64,000 nucleotides of DNA from an uncultured Sphingomonas sp. Its GTDB lineage: Bacteria; Pseudomonadota; Alphaproteobacteria; Sphingomonadales; Sphingomonadaceae. Below, piece after piece: positions 50,898 through 59,438 of the stretch. Under the pieces are notes generated by a model, which did not search any database, was not told where the DNA came from, and saw only the letters and a list, made by a program, of their open reading frames with translations. The DNA lies in the NCBI RefSeq assembly GCF_913062585.1, contig NZ_CAJXWX010000007.1, positions 85,909 to 149,908 of the forward strand, given 5' to 3'. The number at the start of each line of letters is the position of its first letter. Position 1 is the first letter of the stretch. The position numbers were made by a program, and so were the translations under genes.

Positions 50898-51038
50898 ATG
50901 AAAACGCTGTCACCCTTCGCCGTTCTGGTGATCTTCGGCTGTATCGGCCTGCTGACCCACAAATTCGGCCTATGGTTTCCGCTTGGCCTCGCCGCCGCGG
51001 TGATCGTCGCGATCGTGCGGAACAAGCGGACAGGATAG
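50898..51038 (+). CDS. Small two-helix membrane protein
   Basis: A 46-aa protein, mostly two hydrophobic segments (FAVLVIFGCIGLLTHKFG and FPLGLAAAVIVAIV) with a basic tail RNKRTG. It ends directly before the metallophosphoesterase ATG (stop 51036-51038, start 51039), which supports a real translated gene in the same operon. Function unknown. Confidence 0.5.
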   Translation: MKTLSPFAVLVIFGCIGLLTHKFGLWFPLGLAAAVIVAIVRNKRTG

Positions 51039-51872
51039 ATGCGGGTGACTGCCGTTCGGATCGGGGCCGTCCTGCTGCTGGCCGCACTGGCGGTACTCGG
51101 CTGGAGCTATCGAACCGCGGTGGCCGATCCGGTCGTCCGCCAGGCCACGGTCAGCCTCCTGCCGCCGGGGACGCCGGGCGCGCCGATTCACCTGCTACTG
51201 CTGTCCGACATCCATGTCGCGGGGCCCGACATGCCGCCGACGCGGCTGGCGCGCATCGTCCGGCAGGCCAACGCCCTGACTCCCGACATGGTGCTGATCG
51301 CAGGCGATTTCGTCAGCGACAAGGCGCTGTCGACCCGGACATTTTCACTGGCCGAGTCGATTGCACCGCTGACCCGATTGCGCAGCCGGTTCGGCACCTT
51401 TGCGGTCCTCGGCAATCACGATCACTGGCGCGATCCGGCCGCCGCTCGCGTCGCACTGCGCACCGCCGGCATCCATGTGCTAGACAATAGCACCCGCCGC
51501 GTCGGGCCGTTGACGATCGGGGGGCTGGACGATGCCTTCACGGGTCATGACGATCTGGATGCAACCTTGCGCGCCATGGCCGCGACCGGCGGGGTGCCGA
51601 TCCTGCTCAGCCACAGCCCCGATCCCTTCCCTCGCCTTCCGGCCTCGGTCGGACTGATGCTGGCGGGCCATACCCATTGCGGCCAGATTCGCCTGCCGCT
51701 GATCGGCGCGGTGTCGACCATGTCGCATTATGGAGACCGTTATGTATGCGGCATCGTGGTCGAAAACGGCAAGACGCTGATCGTCGGCGCGGGCCTGGGT
51801 ACCAGCGTCCTGCCGTTGCGGCTCGGCGCGGTGCCCGACATGTGGCTCATCACGCTACGTCCGCGATCATGA
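51039..51872 (+). CDS. Membrane-anchored metallophosphoesterase
   Basis: A 277-aa protein. One N-terminal helix (IGAVLLLAALAVLGWSY) anchors it facing the periplasm. The calcineurin-like motifs are complete: LLSDIHVAGPDMP, LIAGDFVSD, VLGNHDHWRD, LLSHSPDPF and LAGHTHCGQIRLP. This arrangement is that of YkuE/YaeI-like phosphoesterases, proposed to act on lipid substrates. The C-terminal block is YGDRYVCGIVVENGKTLIVGAGLGTS. Substrate unknown. Confidence 0.9.
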   Translation: MRVTAVRIGAVLLLAALAVLGWSYRTAVADPVVRQATVSLLPPGTPGAPIHLLLLSDIHVAGPDMPPTRLARIVRQANALTPDMVLIAGDFVSDKALSTRTFSLAESIAPLTRLRSRFGTFAVLGNHDHWRDPAAARVALRTAGIHVLDNSTRRVGPLTIGGLDDAFTGHDDLDATLRAMAATGGVPILLSHSPDPFPRLPASVGLMLAGHTHCGQIRLPLIGAVSTMSHYGDRYVCGIVVENGKTLIVGAGLGTSVLPLRLGAVPDMWLITLRPRS

Positions 51873-51876
51873 TCCC

Positions 51877-52353
51877 TTATCCCAGCCGCAGCCCGAGAAA
51901 CGCGGTTCCGGGCAGCGGATTATGCGATACCGGCTCTGCCGGGACGAAGCCGAACCGCGCATAGAGCGCCCGTGCCCAGGTGAACTCGGCCAGCACATCC
52001 AGGCGGATTTCGGCATAGCGCTGCGCGCGGGCCTCGACGATCAAGGCCTCGACCAGCCTCTGGCCCAGCCGCCCGCCTCGCGCACGCGGCCGGACATAGA
52101 GCCGCTTCATCTCGGCGATCGTCGCGCTGACCCGGCGAAAGGCGATACAGCCGTTGATCGCCCCATCCCTGTCCGCCAGCAGCACGCAGCCGCCGGGCCG
52201 GGCATATTTACCGGGCAAGGTCGCGAACTCCGCCTCATTGCCCTGATAGTCCAGGCTGACACTGGGACTGGCAACGAACTCCCGCCAGATGTCGAGCAAG
52301 GCGGTCGCATCGTCGGGGAAGCGAGCGGGTCGTATCATGGTCATGGCCGCCAT
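51877..52353 (-). CDS. GNAT-family N-acetyltransferase
   Basis: A 158-aa protein with the GNAT fold pattern: IRPARFPDDATALLDIWREF at the start, strand and acetyl-CoA loop AEMKRLYVRPRARGGRLGQRLVEALI, and the last strand ALYARFGFVPAEPV. The R/Q-x-x-G-x-G/A motif reads ARGGRLG. The start may be ATG 52353 or the internal ATG 52344/52338. It is convergent with the phosphoesterase, 4 bp apart. Substrate unknown. Confidence 0.85.
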   Translation of the reverse strand: MAAMTMIRPARFPDDATALLDIWREFVASPSVSLDYQGNEAEFATLPGKYARPGGCVLLADRDGAINGCIAFRRVSATIAEMKRLYVRPRARGGRLGQRLVEALIVEARAQRYAEIRLDVLAEFTWARALYARFGFVPAEPVSHNPLPGTAFLGLRLG

Positions 52354-52437
52354 GGGTCGGCGGAAATCGCGGCCGCAATAGGCCGAACACGGGATCGTTT
52401 GTGACCAAACCGAAACGAACGAATCCTGCTCGCCGTC

Positions 52438-52806
52438 TTACTCGCCCATGGAGTAGACCGCTTCGAACTTGCCGTCCTTCAACGCGCCGATCACCCAGAT
52501 GGCGGGTTTGCCGTTCGCGAAGGTCACGGTATATTTCTCGTACCGCTGGCCATCGGCATCCTCCGCCTTGTCGAAGGCGATCGTCCGGATCTCCCCCGCC
52601 GCCTTCAGCGTGGGGGCCAGTTGCGGCAGTTGCTGGCGACAGGCGTTGAGCAGCGCCTCGCCCATCAGCGCCTCGGTACAGCTGCCCTGCGCCGCGGCGG
52701 TCAGCATCGTACGAAGCGGGGTCGAATACTGCCCCTGCTCTACCGCCTGCGCCGTGGCGGCCGTCGCGAACAGCAGCGCACCGATCGTGACGACAGTTCG
52801 ACGCAT
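52438..52806 (-). CDS. Small secreted protein of unknown function
   Basis: A 122-aa protein with a clear signal peptide (MRRTVVTIGALLFATAATAQA). The mature part has two cysteines (GSCTEALM and NACRQQL), likely a disulfide, and a beta-rich C-terminal half (YEKYTVTFANGKPAIWVIGALKDGKFEAVYSM). The pattern suggests a small NTF2/DUF3887-like periplasmic protein, but the family was not identified with certainty. It is monocistronic, downstream of rpsD on the same strand beyond the rpsD terminator. Confidence 0.75.
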   Translation of the reverse strand: MRRTVVTIGALLFATAATAQAVEQGQYSTPLRTMLTAAAQGSCTEALMGEALLNACRQQLPQLAPTLKAAGEIRTIAFDKAEDADGQRYEKYTVTFANGKPAIWVIGALKDGKFEAVYSMGE

Positions 52807-52863
52807 GGCAATCCTCCCCCTTGAAGGCCGCGACTATGATCCCCCGACGGGCGCCGGGCAAAC

Positions 52864-52893
52864 AAAAAGGGCGGCCCCGAAGGACCGCCCTTT
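52864..52893 (-). terminator. Rho-independent terminator of rpsD
   Basis: Minus strand: GGGCGGTCC-TTCG-GGGCCGCCC followed by TTTTTG. It starts 26 bp after the rpsD stop. It is nearly the same stem-loop as at 33744-33773. Confidence 0.85.
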
Positions 52894-52918
52894 CCGCAAA
52901 GTCGGTAAGACCCGAAAC

Positions 52919-53533
52919 TTAGCGCGAATAGAATTCGACGACCAGGTTCGGTTCCATCTTCACCGGATAGGGCACCTCGTCCAGGGTCGGAACGCGGGTC
53001 AGCGCGACCTTGGTGTTGCCGTCGGCGGTGACATAGTCGGGCACTTCACGCTCGGCGAGCTGCTGCGCCTCGAGGACCAGCGCCATTTCGCTCGCCTTCG
53101 AACCCAGCGAGATCTCGTCGCCGACGAAGCAGCGACGCGACGCGATGTTGCACTTCACGCCGTTGACGCGGATGTGGCCGTGGCTGACCAGCTGGCGCGC
53201 GGCGAAGATCGTCGGCGCGAACTTGGCGCGGTACACGATCATGTCCAGACGCTGCTCGAGCAGGCCGATCAGGTTCTGCGAGGTGTCGCCCTTCATGCGG
53301 GCGGCTTCCTGGTAGCAGGCCTTGAACTGTTTCTCGGTCACGTCGCCGTAGTAGCCCTTCAGCTTCTGCTTGGCGCGCAGCTGCAGACCGAAGTCCGACA
53401 TCTTGCCCTTGCGACGCTGGCCGTGCTGGCCGGGACCGTATTCACGCTTGTTGACCGGGCTCTTGGGGCGACCCCAGATGTTCTCGCCCATACGGCGATC
53501 GAGCTTGTACTTCGCGCTCTGACGCTTCGACAT
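52919..53533 (-). CDS. rpsD: 30S ribosomal protein S4
   Basis: A 204-aa primary 16S rRNA-binding protein. It starts [38 protein letters not shown] and has the S4 RNA-binding domain ([34 protein letters not shown]). Length and sequence are typical of alphaproteobacteria. AAGGA precedes ATG 53533; an in-frame extension to 53620 reads through the promoter. It is monocistronic, as common when rpsD lies outside the ribosomal operon. Confidence 0.98.
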   Translation of the reverse strand: MSKRQSAKYKLDRRMGENIWGRPKSPVNKREYGPGQHGQRRKGKMSDFGLQLRAKQKLKGYYGDVTEKQFKACYQEAARMKGDTSQNLIGLLEQRLDMIVYRAKFAPTIFAARQLVSHGHIRVNGVKCNIASRRCFVGDEISLGSKASEMALVLEAQQLAEREVPDYVTADGNTKVALTRVPTLDEVPYPVKMEPNLVVEFYSR

Positions 53534-53691
53534 GTATAATCCTTGGCAATTACGAACGACGTTGGTCCCGGTATCGCACCATGCCAGTCTTTGTGGACAA
53601 GCGCAGGCCCACCGCTTCACCGGGATGCGGGGGCAATTGCGAAGCGGCGCGCCTAGCCGAGGGGCGCGCTCGAGTCAAGCGAGGCGGGCGA

Positions 53692-53916
53692 TCACCGACC
53701 GTTGTTGGTGTTCATGCGTGTTGCCGAGTCCTCCACCGTGTTGCGGGCATTGGCGGCGATCTCGTCCCACTCGGCCTGGGTTTTGCAAACTCTCTTGGCT
53801 GCCAGACGCGAACCGGTGGTTTCCTGCGCACGACAAATCTTCTTTTCCTTCGCCGGAGGCGGCGTAGGTTCGGTCTGTTGGCCGGCAAGCGCCAGCAGAA
53901 GCAGCGTGGTCAGCAT
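53692..53916 (-). CDS. Small secreted protein with two cysteines
   Basis: A 74-aa protein: signal peptide MLTTLLLLALAGQ, a Pro/Lys linker (TEPTPPPAKEKK), then ICRAQETTGSRLAAKRVCKTQAEWDEI, with two cysteines about 15 residues apart. Similar tiny proteins with a KKICR...GSR...K..C.T..EW pattern appear familiar from sphingomonads; function unknown. ATG 53916 is chosen for the signal peptide; the ORF opens at 53976. Confidence 0.65.
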   Translation of the reverse strand: MLTTLLLLALAGQQTEPTPPPAKEKKICRAQETTGSRLAAKRVCKTQAEWDEIAANARNTVEDSATRMNTNNGR

Positions 53917-54020
53917 CGTTCTATCTCCCAATTGGAACGAGAGACGATGATATCCCGTATCGAACCCGATCGGCAACCCGCACTGGACAGCACGGGCGCC
54001 GCCCGGCAGAGCCTTTGCCC

Positions 54021-54329
54021 ATGACCCAGATTCTCGCCGGACCCGATTGCACGACCATGGCGGAGGTTCGCGCGGGCGTCGACCAGCTCGACCGCGAACT
54101 GGTCGCCCTGCTCGCGCGGCGCTTCGCCTATATGGACGCCGCCGCCCGTATCAAGCCGACCCGCGACCGCGTGCGCGACGAGGATCGCAAGGCCCAGGTG
54201 ATCGATCAGGCCCGCGCCGAGGCCCGGCGGCTGGGCGTGCCGGAGTCGGTTGTCGCAGACATCTGGGAAGTGTTGGTCGAGGGGTCGATTGCCTATGAAC
54301 TGGCGACCTTCGACCGGACGCGGGGGTAA
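54021..54329 (+). CDS. Chorismate mutase (AroQ type)
   Basis: A 102-aa all-helical protein. The first helix pattern MAEVRAGVDQLDRELVALLARRFAYMDAAARIK is that of AroQ chorismate mutases and the related isochorismate pyruvate lyases (PchB). Later residues RDRVRDEDRKAQVIDQARAEARRLG and VVADIWEVLVEGSIAYE complete the fold. It likely converts chorismate to prephenate for Phe/Tyr synthesis. ATG 54021 is chosen; TTG 54015 adds two residues. Divergent from the small secreted protein. Confidence 0.85.
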   Translation: MTQILAGPDCTTMAEVRAGVDQLDRELVALLARRFAYMDAAARIKPTRDRVRDEDRKAQVIDQARAEARRLGVPESVVADIWEVLVEGSIAYELATFDRTRG

Positions 54330-54341
54330 GACACCCCAACC

Positions 54342-54444
54342 CCGTTCAGCCTGAGCGAAGTCGAAGGCCAAGGGATGTCCTCCGCCAAACGGCCCCTGTA
54401 GCGGGGTTCGGAGCGTGGGCTTCGACTTCGCTCAGCCCGAACGG
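54342..54444. repeat. Inverted doublet of the GTTCAGCCTGAGCGAAGTCG repeat
   Basis: Copy 1 at 54342-54369 (CCGTTCAGCCTGAGCGAAGT...) and the inverted copy 2 at 54417-54444 (...CGACTTCGCTCAGCCCGAACGG) lie between the convergent chorismate mutase and trmJ genes. Paired, they form a long hairpin that can end both transcripts. Other copies: 55199, 55557, 55632, 60782, 60842, 63973. Confidence 0.8.
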
Positions 54445-54455
54445 CGGTGGGAGAA

Positions 54456-55187
54456 TTACCGCTGCCGGGGCCGTGCCAGGGTCGACAGCACGCCGCGCAG
54501 CGTCCGCACCTCCTGGCTCGACCAGCCGGGCTTGGTCAGCAGGGTGCGCAGCGTCCGCTTGGTCGCGGGCGTCCGATCGGGCGGGAAGAAATAGCCCGCG
54601 CCGTCGAGCATCTCCTCCAGCTGGCCGATCATGCCGTCCAGCTCGACCTGCGGCGCGACCTCGGGCAGTTCGACCTCGGGCGGCTGGGCCAGTTCGATGC
54701 CCTTGGACCATTCATAGGCGATCAGGATCACCGCCTGCGCCAGGTTCAGGCTGCCGAATTCGGGGTTGATCGGCACGGTGACGATCTTGCGCGCGATGGC
54801 GACGTCGTCGGTCTCCAGCCCCGAGCGCTCCGGCCCGAACAGGAAGGCCGCACGGCCCGCGGTGTCCGCATGGATTTCGCGCGCCGCCTCTTCCGGGGTC
54901 ACGACCGGCTTGGTCACGCCCCGCTTGCGCACCGTGGTGGCATAGACCTGCGCACAATCGGCGACCGCGTCCGCCACGCTCTCATAGACCTTCGCCTGTT
55001 CCAGCACGCTGTCCGCACCCGACGCCGCCGGTCCCGCCTGCGGATTGGGCCAACCGTCGCGCGGGGTGACGAGCCGCATCTCGACCAGCCCGAAATTCAG
55101 CATGGCGCGCGCGGCCTTGCCGATATTCTCGCCCAGCTGCGGGCGGACCAGGACGATGACGGGGGGCTGGGATGAGGGCTGGGACAA
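54456..55187 (-). CDS. trmJ: tRNA (cytidine/uridine-2'-O)-methyltransferase TrmJ
   Basis: A 243-aa SPOUT methyltransferase modifying the ribose of tRNA position 32. Knot motifs: PVIVLVRPQLGENIGKAARAMLNFG, FLFGPERSGLETDDVAIA and NPEFGSLNLAQAVILIAYEW. The C-terminal extension (DGMIGQLEEMLDGAGYFFP...RTLRTLLTKPGWSSQEVRTLRGVL) separates TrmJ from TrmL. The start is TTG 55187 with GGAAG eight bases upstream, lying in the end of a repeat copy. It follows the GIY-YIG gene by 3 bases. Confidence 0.93.
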   Translation of the reverse strand: MSQPSSQPPVIVLVRPQLGENIGKAARAMLNFGLVEMRLVTPRDGWPNPQAGPAASGADSVLEQAKVYESVADAVADCAQVYATTVRKRGVTKPVVTPEEAAREIHADTAGRAAFLFGPERSGLETDDVAIARKIVTVPINPEFGSLNLAQAVILIAYEWSKGIELAQPPEVELPEVAPQVELDGMIGQLEEMLDGAGYFFPPDRTPATKRTLRTLLTKPGWSSQEVRTLRGVLSTLARPRQR

Positions 55188-55190
55188 AAT

Positions 55191-55511
55191 TCAATCTTCC
55201 GTTCGCCCTGAGCGAAGTCGAAGGGCACGTTCCGCGCGCGGTATCGCGGCTTCTTTCAGGCGCGTCCAGTCCGATGCGATCAACGCGACCTTCTTGGTGC
55301 GGGACCAGCCTTTGATCTGCTGTTCGGCGGTCAGGGCTTCGTGGCGGGTGGGGAAGTCTTGAGACCAGACCAATTCTACCGGACGACGGGTCTGGGTGTA
55401 GCAGGGGATTTCACCGGTCTGGTGCTGGGCGATGCGGTGTTCGAGGTTTTCGGTGTGGCCGGTGTAGAAGCTGCCGTCCGAGCAGCGGAGGATGTAGCAG
55501 TAGAAGGCCAT
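55191..55511 (-). CDS. GIY-YIG domain protein with repeat-derived C-terminus
   Basis: A 106-aa protein of the UPF0213/YhbQ-like group: FYCYILRCSDGSFYTGHTENLEHRIAQHQTG, then RPVELVWSQDFPTRHEALTAEQQIKGWSRTKK. The YIG half is YTG. Such small GIY-YIG proteins are predicted nucleases of unclear role. The last ~12 codons (RALRLRSGRTED) are encoded by a copy of the dispersed palindromic repeat at 55199-55226, which supplies the end of the gene. Confidence 0.85.
   Translation of the reverse strand: MAFYCYILRCSDGSFYTGHTENLEHRIAQHQTGEIPCYTQTRRPVELVWSQDFPTRHEALTAEQQIKGWSRTKKVALIASDWTRLKEAAIPRAERALRLRSGRTED
55199..55226. repeat. Palindromic repeat copy inside the GIY-YIG gene
   Basis: CCGTTCGCCCTGAGCGAAGT... 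copy of the family seen at 54342 and elsewhere. It overlaps the 3' end of the GIY-YIG coding sequence and touches the ribosome-binding site of trmJ. Confidence 0.8.
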
Positions 55512-55556
55512 TCCCTGAGGCTATCGCTTTGAGGGTCTGGGGCAAGGGTTTCCCTT

Positions 55557-55659
55557 GGGCTTCGACTTCGCTCAGCCTGAACGGAGGTGGGGGATTGGCG
55601 CTAGGGCGCGATTTGGGTTTAGTAAAAACAGCCGTTCAGGCTGAGCGAAGTCGAAGCCC
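55557..55659. repeat. Inverted doublet of the same repeat upstream of the GIY-YIG gene
   Basis: Copies at 55557-55584 (GGGCTTCGACTTCGCTCAGC...) and inverted at 55632-55659 (CCGTTCAGGCTGAGCGAAGT...), 47 bp apart, between nrdR and the GIY-YIG gene. The spacing between arms equals that of the 54342-54444 doublet (47 bp). It fills most of the 171-bp gap. Confidence 0.8.
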
Positions 55660-55682
55660 ACGCCCCGCCCTCGCCCAAAACT

Positions 55683-56150
55683 TCATTCCCCCCGAGGCGC
55701 CACTTCCTCGACCGTCCCTGCAAAAGCCTCGAAATCCTTGGCCTCACCGAACTCGCGGTAAACACTGGCGAAGCGGATATAGGCCACCGAATCCAGCCCC
55801 TTCAGCCCTTCCATCACCATCTCACCGATCCGCTTGGACGAGACCTCGCCCTCGCCGCTGGTTTCCAGCTGGCGCTGGATGCCCGAGACGAGCTTTTCCA
55901 CCCGCACCGGGTCGATCGGCCGCTTGCGCGTCGCAATGGCGATGGAGCGGAGCAGCTTCTCGCGCTCGAACGGTTCGCGCCGATCCTCGCTCTTCAGCAC
56001 GAACAGCTCGCGCAGCTGGATGCGCTCGAACGTCGTGAAGCGCGCGCCGCAGCCTTCGCATTGGCGGCGGCGGCGGATGGCCGCCCCGTCTTCGGTGGGG
56101 CGGCTGTCCTTTACCTGACTGTCTTCATGGCCACAAAAGGGGCAGCGCAT
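55683..56150 (-). CDS. nrdR: Ribonucleotide reductase regulator NrdR
   Basis: A 155-aa repressor of ribonucleotide reductase genes. A zinc ribbon with [11 protein letters not shown] and [14 protein letters not shown] is followed by an ATP-cone ([23 protein letters not shown]...[35 protein letters not shown]). Length typical. It lies in the glyA-rpiB neighbourhood usual for alphaproteobacteria. Confidence 0.97.
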   Translation of the reverse strand: MRCPFCGHEDSQVKDSRPTEDGAAIRRRRQCEGCGARFTTFERIQLRELFVLKSEDRREPFEREKLLRSIAIATRKRPIDPVRVEKLVSGIQRQLETSGEGEVSSKRIGEMVMEGLKGLDSVAYIRFASVYREFGEAKDFEAFAGTVEEVAPRGE

Positions 56151-56342
56151 TCAGATCTTCTTCTTGGCCTTGAGATAGGCATAGCCGGCACCCGCCGCCG
56201 CGCCGAAGATCGGGCCGACGAACGGCACCGGGATCGCCACGACGGCGCCCAGCGCGCCCCATTTGGCCATGCTCTTGCCAAGGCCCGGGGTCGACTTGAT
56301 GTCGCTCTGCACCTCGGAAAACTTCTCGTCGAACTTGGCCAT
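56151..56342 (-). CDS. Small glycine/alanine-rich membrane-associated protein
   Basis: A 63-aa protein with a charged N-terminus (MAKFDEKFSEVQSDIKS) and a hydrophobic Gly/Ala segment (WGALGAVVAIPVPFVGPIFGAAAGAGYAYL) ending in KAKKKI. It lies exactly between glyA and nrdR, with its stop next to the nrdR start, so it is probably cotranscribed. Unknown function. Confidence 0.65.
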   Translation of the reverse strand: MAKFDEKFSEVQSDIKSTPGLGKSMAKWGALGAVVAIPVPFVGPIFGAAAGAGYAYLKAKKKI

Positions 56343-56354
56343 GCGATTACGTCC

Positions 56355-57653
56355 TTATCCCTGATAGATCGGAAAGCGTGCGCAAAGCTCACGCACACGG
56401 GCACGAACGTTCGCCTCGACCTCCGGGTCCCCATGTTCGCCCTTGGCCTTCAGACCGTCGAGCACGTCGGCGACCATATGGCCGATCTGCTCGAACTCGG
56501 CCTTGCCGAAACCGCGCGTGGTCCCAGCGGGCGAGCCGACGCGGATGCCGCTGGTCTTCATCGGGGGCAGCGGATCGTTGGGGATGCCGTTCTTGTTGCA
56601 GGTGATGCCGGCGCGCTCCAGCGCCTCGTCGGCGTCGCGGCCGGTGATGCCCAGCGGGGTCAGGTCGACCAGCGCCAGATGCGTGTCGGTGCCGCCCGCG
56701 ACCAGGTTCGCACCGCGCGCCTTCAGCGTCGCCGCCAGCGTGCGGGCATTCTCCACGACCGCCGCGATATAGGTCTTGAACTCGGGCTGCAGCGCTTCGC
56801 CGAACGCGACCGCCTTGGCGGCGATGACGTGCATCAGCGGACCGCCCTGAAGGCCGGGGAAGACCGCCGAGTTGATCTTCTTCGCAATGGCTTCGTCATT
56901 GGTCATGATCATGCCGCCGCGCGGACCGCGCAGCGTCTTGTGCGTGGTGGTGGTCACGACATGCGCATGGCCGAACGGGGTCGGATGCAAGCCGCCCGCG
57001 ACGATGCCGGCGAAGTGCGCCATGTCGACCATGAAATACGCGCCGACCTCGTCCGCGATGGCGCGGAACTTCGCGAAGTCGATGACGCGCGGATAGGCCG
57101 AGCCGCCCGCGATGATGATCTTGGGCTGGCACTCGCGCGCGATGCGGGCGACCTCGTCATAGTCGATCAGGTGCGTCTCGGGGTCGACGCCATACTGGAC
57201 CGCGTTGAACCACTTGCCCGACAGCGCGGCCTTGGCACCGTGCGTCAGGTGGCCACCCGCGTCGAGCGACAGGCCCATGATCGTGTCGCCCGGCTTGGCC
57301 AGCGCCAGCATCACCGCGCCGTTCGCCTGCGCACCCGAATGCGGCTGCACGTTGACGAAGTCGCAGCCGAAGATCTGCTTGGCGCGGTCGATCGCGAGCT
57401 GCTCGACCTCGTCCGACGGCGCGCAGCCCTGATAATAGCGCTTGCCCGGATAGCCCTCGGCGTACTTGTTGGTGAAGACCGAGCCTTGCGCTTCCATCAC
57501 CGCCTTGGAGACGATGTTCTCGCTGGCGATCAGCTCGATCTGGGTCTGCTCGCGGTCCAGCTCGTGCGCGACGCCGGCGAAGACGGCGGGATCGGCATCG
57601 GCCAGGGTGCGGTTGAAGAAGCCGGCAGGCTGGACGTCGTTAAGCGTGCTCAT
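56355..57653 (-). CDS. glyA: Serine hydroxymethyltransferase
   Basis: A 432-aa PLP enzyme making glycine and methylene-tetrahydrofolate from serine. PLP lysine is in [16 protein letters not shown]. Other signatures: [34 protein letters not shown], and [16 protein letters not shown] 57653 with AAGGAT upstream is chosen; the frame opens at 57674. It is 17 bp after rpiB. Confidence 0.98.
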   Translation of the reverse strand: MSTLNDVQPAGFFNRTLADADPAVFAGVAHELDREQTQIELIASENIVSKAVMEAQGSVFTNKYAEGYPGKRYYQGCAPSDEVEQLAIDRAKQIFGCDFVNVQPHSGAQANGAVMLALAKPGDTIMGLSLDAGGHLTHGAKAALSGKWFNAVQYGVDPETHLIDYDEVARIARECQPKIIIAGGSAYPRVIDFAKFRAIADEVGAYFMVDMAHFAGIVAGGLHPTPFGHAHVVTTTTHKTLRGPRGGMIMTNDEAIAKKINSAVFPGLQGGPLMHVIAAKAVAFGEALQPEFKTYIAAVVENARTLAATLKARGANLVAGGTDTHLALVDLTPLGITGRDADEALERAGITCNKNGIPNDPLPPMKTSGIRVGSPAGTTRGFGKAEFEQIGHMVADVLDGLKAKGEHGDPEVEANVRARVRELCARFPIYQG

Positions 57654-57670
57654 GAGGGTATCCTTGGCGT

Positions 57671-58114
57671 TCAATTCTGGGCGGGCGCGGTGGACAGCAT
57701 GTCGACACGGCGCTGATGACGTCCGCCCTCGAACGGGGTGGACAGGAAAGCGTGCAGGCAGGCCTTGGCCATTTCCTCGCCGATGACGCGCGCGCCCATG
57801 GCGATGGCGTTGGCGTCGTTATGCTGGCGGGCCAGCGTGGCCGAGAGCGGCTCGGACACCAGCGCGCAGCGGCAGGCGGGGTTGCGATTGGCAGCGATCG
57901 AGATGCCGATGCCGGAGCCACACAAGGCGACGCCGCGCTCGGCACGGCCATCGGCCAGCGCCTCGGCGACCGCATGGCCGAAATCGGGATAGTCGACGCT
58001 TGTCGTGCCATCAGTGCCCAGGTCCAGTACCTCATGCCCCTCGCTACGCAGCCAGTCCGCCAGCACGGTCTTCAGCGAGACGGCGGCATGATCGGATGCG
58101 ATCGCGATGCGCAT
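57671..58114 (-). CDS. rpiB: Ribose-5-phosphate isomerase B
   Basis: A 147-aa isomerase (RpiB/LacAB family) interconverting ribose-5-phosphate and ribulose-5-phosphate. Start [15 protein letters not shown] with the catalytic-site Cys in [17 protein letters not shown], and [14 protein letters not shown]. First gene of a likely rpiB-glyA-small protein-nrdR operon. Confidence 0.96.
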   Translation of the reverse strand: MRIAIASDHAAVSLKTVLADWLRSEGHEVLDLGTDGTTSVDYPDFGHAVAEALADGRAERGVALCGSGIGISIAANRNPACRCALVSEPLSATLARQHNDANAIAMGARVIGEEMAKACLHAFLSTPFEGGRHQRRVDMLSTAPAQN

Positions 58115-58230
58115 AAGACGGGCGCTCCTGACAGGGTCGAATGGAATGCCCGCGCCTTTACGCGCGCGCGCGGGCCATGGCTACCCCTTCGCGTGGGAAC
58201 ATGCGCCCGATCCGGTCGGTTTTGTGGATC

Positions 58231-58671
58231 ATGACCCGTATCCTGATCCTGACCGCCCTTGTTTCCCTGGCCGCCTGCTCGCGCGAGACGCCGGAGGAGA
58301 TGAAGAACGCCGCCGCGCCCGTCTCGAATGCCGCCAGCACGGCGGGGCCTGCGGGCGACGGGTCGACCTTCACCGGCATGCCCAAGACCAAGGCGCCCGA
58401 TTATGTCGGCCGCTGGATCGGGGTCGAGGGCATGGTCCTGGACGTGAAGCACGCCGCGACGCCCGGCCGCTATCGCCTGTTCATGCAATGGGACCTGGAT
58501 CACAAGGGCCAGTTCCGCGGCGAGCAGGTCGGCGACACCATCGTCTTCGAGCGCAATGGCGTACGCGAGACGCTGCGCCCGACGAACGGCGACGTGACGG
58601 GGCTGAAATATCTGGCGGGCAAGGCGCAGTGCCTGACGGTCAAGACCGGCGAGGGCTATTGCCGGAAATGA
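58231..58671 (+). CDS. Small lipoprotein of unknown function
   Basis: A 146-aa protein. Signal peptide MTRILILTALVSLAAC with lipobox LAAC, then an Ala/Ser/Thr-rich linker. The globular part (YVGRWIGVEGMVLDVKH...GRYRLFMQWDLDHKGQFRGEQVGDTIVFERNGVRETLRPTNGD) looks like a small beta-barrel. The C-terminus has two cysteines (QCLTVKTGEGYCRK). ATG 58231 is chosen for the lipobox; the ORF opens at 58141. Confidence 0.8.
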   Translation: MTRILILTALVSLAACSRETPEEMKNAAAPVSNAASTAGPAGDGSTFTGMPKTKAPDYVGRWIGVEGMVLDVKHAATPGRYRLFMQWDLDHKGQFRGEQVGDTIVFERNGVRETLRPTNGDVTGLKYLAGKAQCLTVKTGEGYCRK

Positions 58672-58715
58672 GGCGCGGCTAGGCTGGCGCCTGCCGCCAT
58701 GTTAGGATCGCGAGC

Positions 58716-59264
58716 GTGAACCAACTGGCCCGCCTTTCCCCAGACACCCGCGCGCGCTTCACCAGCGCCGAGTTCCTGCACCTGGTCGAAAGCGGCGCGT
58801 TCGACGGCATGAAGGTCGAACTGATCGACGGGGAGCTGGCGCGGATGAACCCGCCAATGAACGGTCATTCCGCCGCGCAGGCCAATGTCGTTTTCTGTCT
58901 GGCCCAACAGATTGGACCTTCGTTGGTGCGAGCAGAAACGGGCCTTGTTCTCGACGACTCGACAGTCATCGCCTGCGATGCCGCCTTGCTGCATGAGCCG
59001 ATCGCCGAGAATCGTTTCCTGACGCCCGACGATCTCCGGCTGGTCATCGAGATCGCGCAAACGACGCAAAGCCGCGGTCTGGGATTGAAGCGAATGCTTT
59101 ACGCGCGGGCGGGGATTCCGACCTATTGGGTGATCGATGGTGTGCGTCGCGTCACCCACGTCTATGGCGATCCGGTCGAGGGCGAATATAGCAGCGTCCG
59201 CACGGTTCGGTTTGGCGAAGCCCTGGCGGTACCGGGCAGCGAGTCCGCGATCACGCTGGACTGA
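58716..59264 (+). CDS. Uma2/DUF820 family putative restriction-like endonuclease
   Basis: A 182-aa protein with the Uma2 pattern: FLHLVESGAFDGMKVELIDGELARMNP, then the PD-(D/E)xK-like core ACDAALLHEPIAEN...DLRLVIEIAQTTQSRGLGLKRMLYARAGIPTYWVID. The Lys and Glu of the core are in place. The family is abundant in some bacteria but its role is unknown. The start is GTG 58716. It stands alone. Confidence 0.85.
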   Translation: MNQLARLSPDTRARFTSAEFLHLVESGAFDGMKVELIDGELARMNPPMNGHSAAQANVVFCLAQQIGPSLVRAETGLVLDDSTVIACDAALLHEPIAENRFLTPDDLRLVIEIAQTTQSRGLGLKRMLYARAGIPTYWVIDGVRRVTHVYGDPVEGEYSSVRTVRFGEALAVPGSESAITLD

Positions 59265-59280
59265 ACGGCCCAAGTATGGG

Positions 59281-59394
59281 CCACCCCGGCTAAGGCCGGG
59301 GTCCAGCTGCCACCCAGAATGTGAAACGCAAGACGGACAACCGGACACCAAAACGACTGCCGTCGCGACTGGACCCCGGCCTTCGCCGGGGTGG
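59281..59394. repeat. REPIN-like doublet of GGCCGGGG palindromes
   Basis: CCACCCCGGCTAAGGCCGGG... at 59281-59306 and its inverted partner CTGGACCCCGGCCTTCGCCG... at 59369-59394, 62 bp apart, differing at one or two bases. Same family as the outer arms at 18511-18668. It occupies most of the 174-bp gap between convergent Uma2 and hemA genes and may terminate both. Confidence 0.8.
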
Positions 59395-59438
59395 GAATAA
59401 AAGGTGCAGGGATCGCCCGGGGAAATAGGGCTCGGCCC

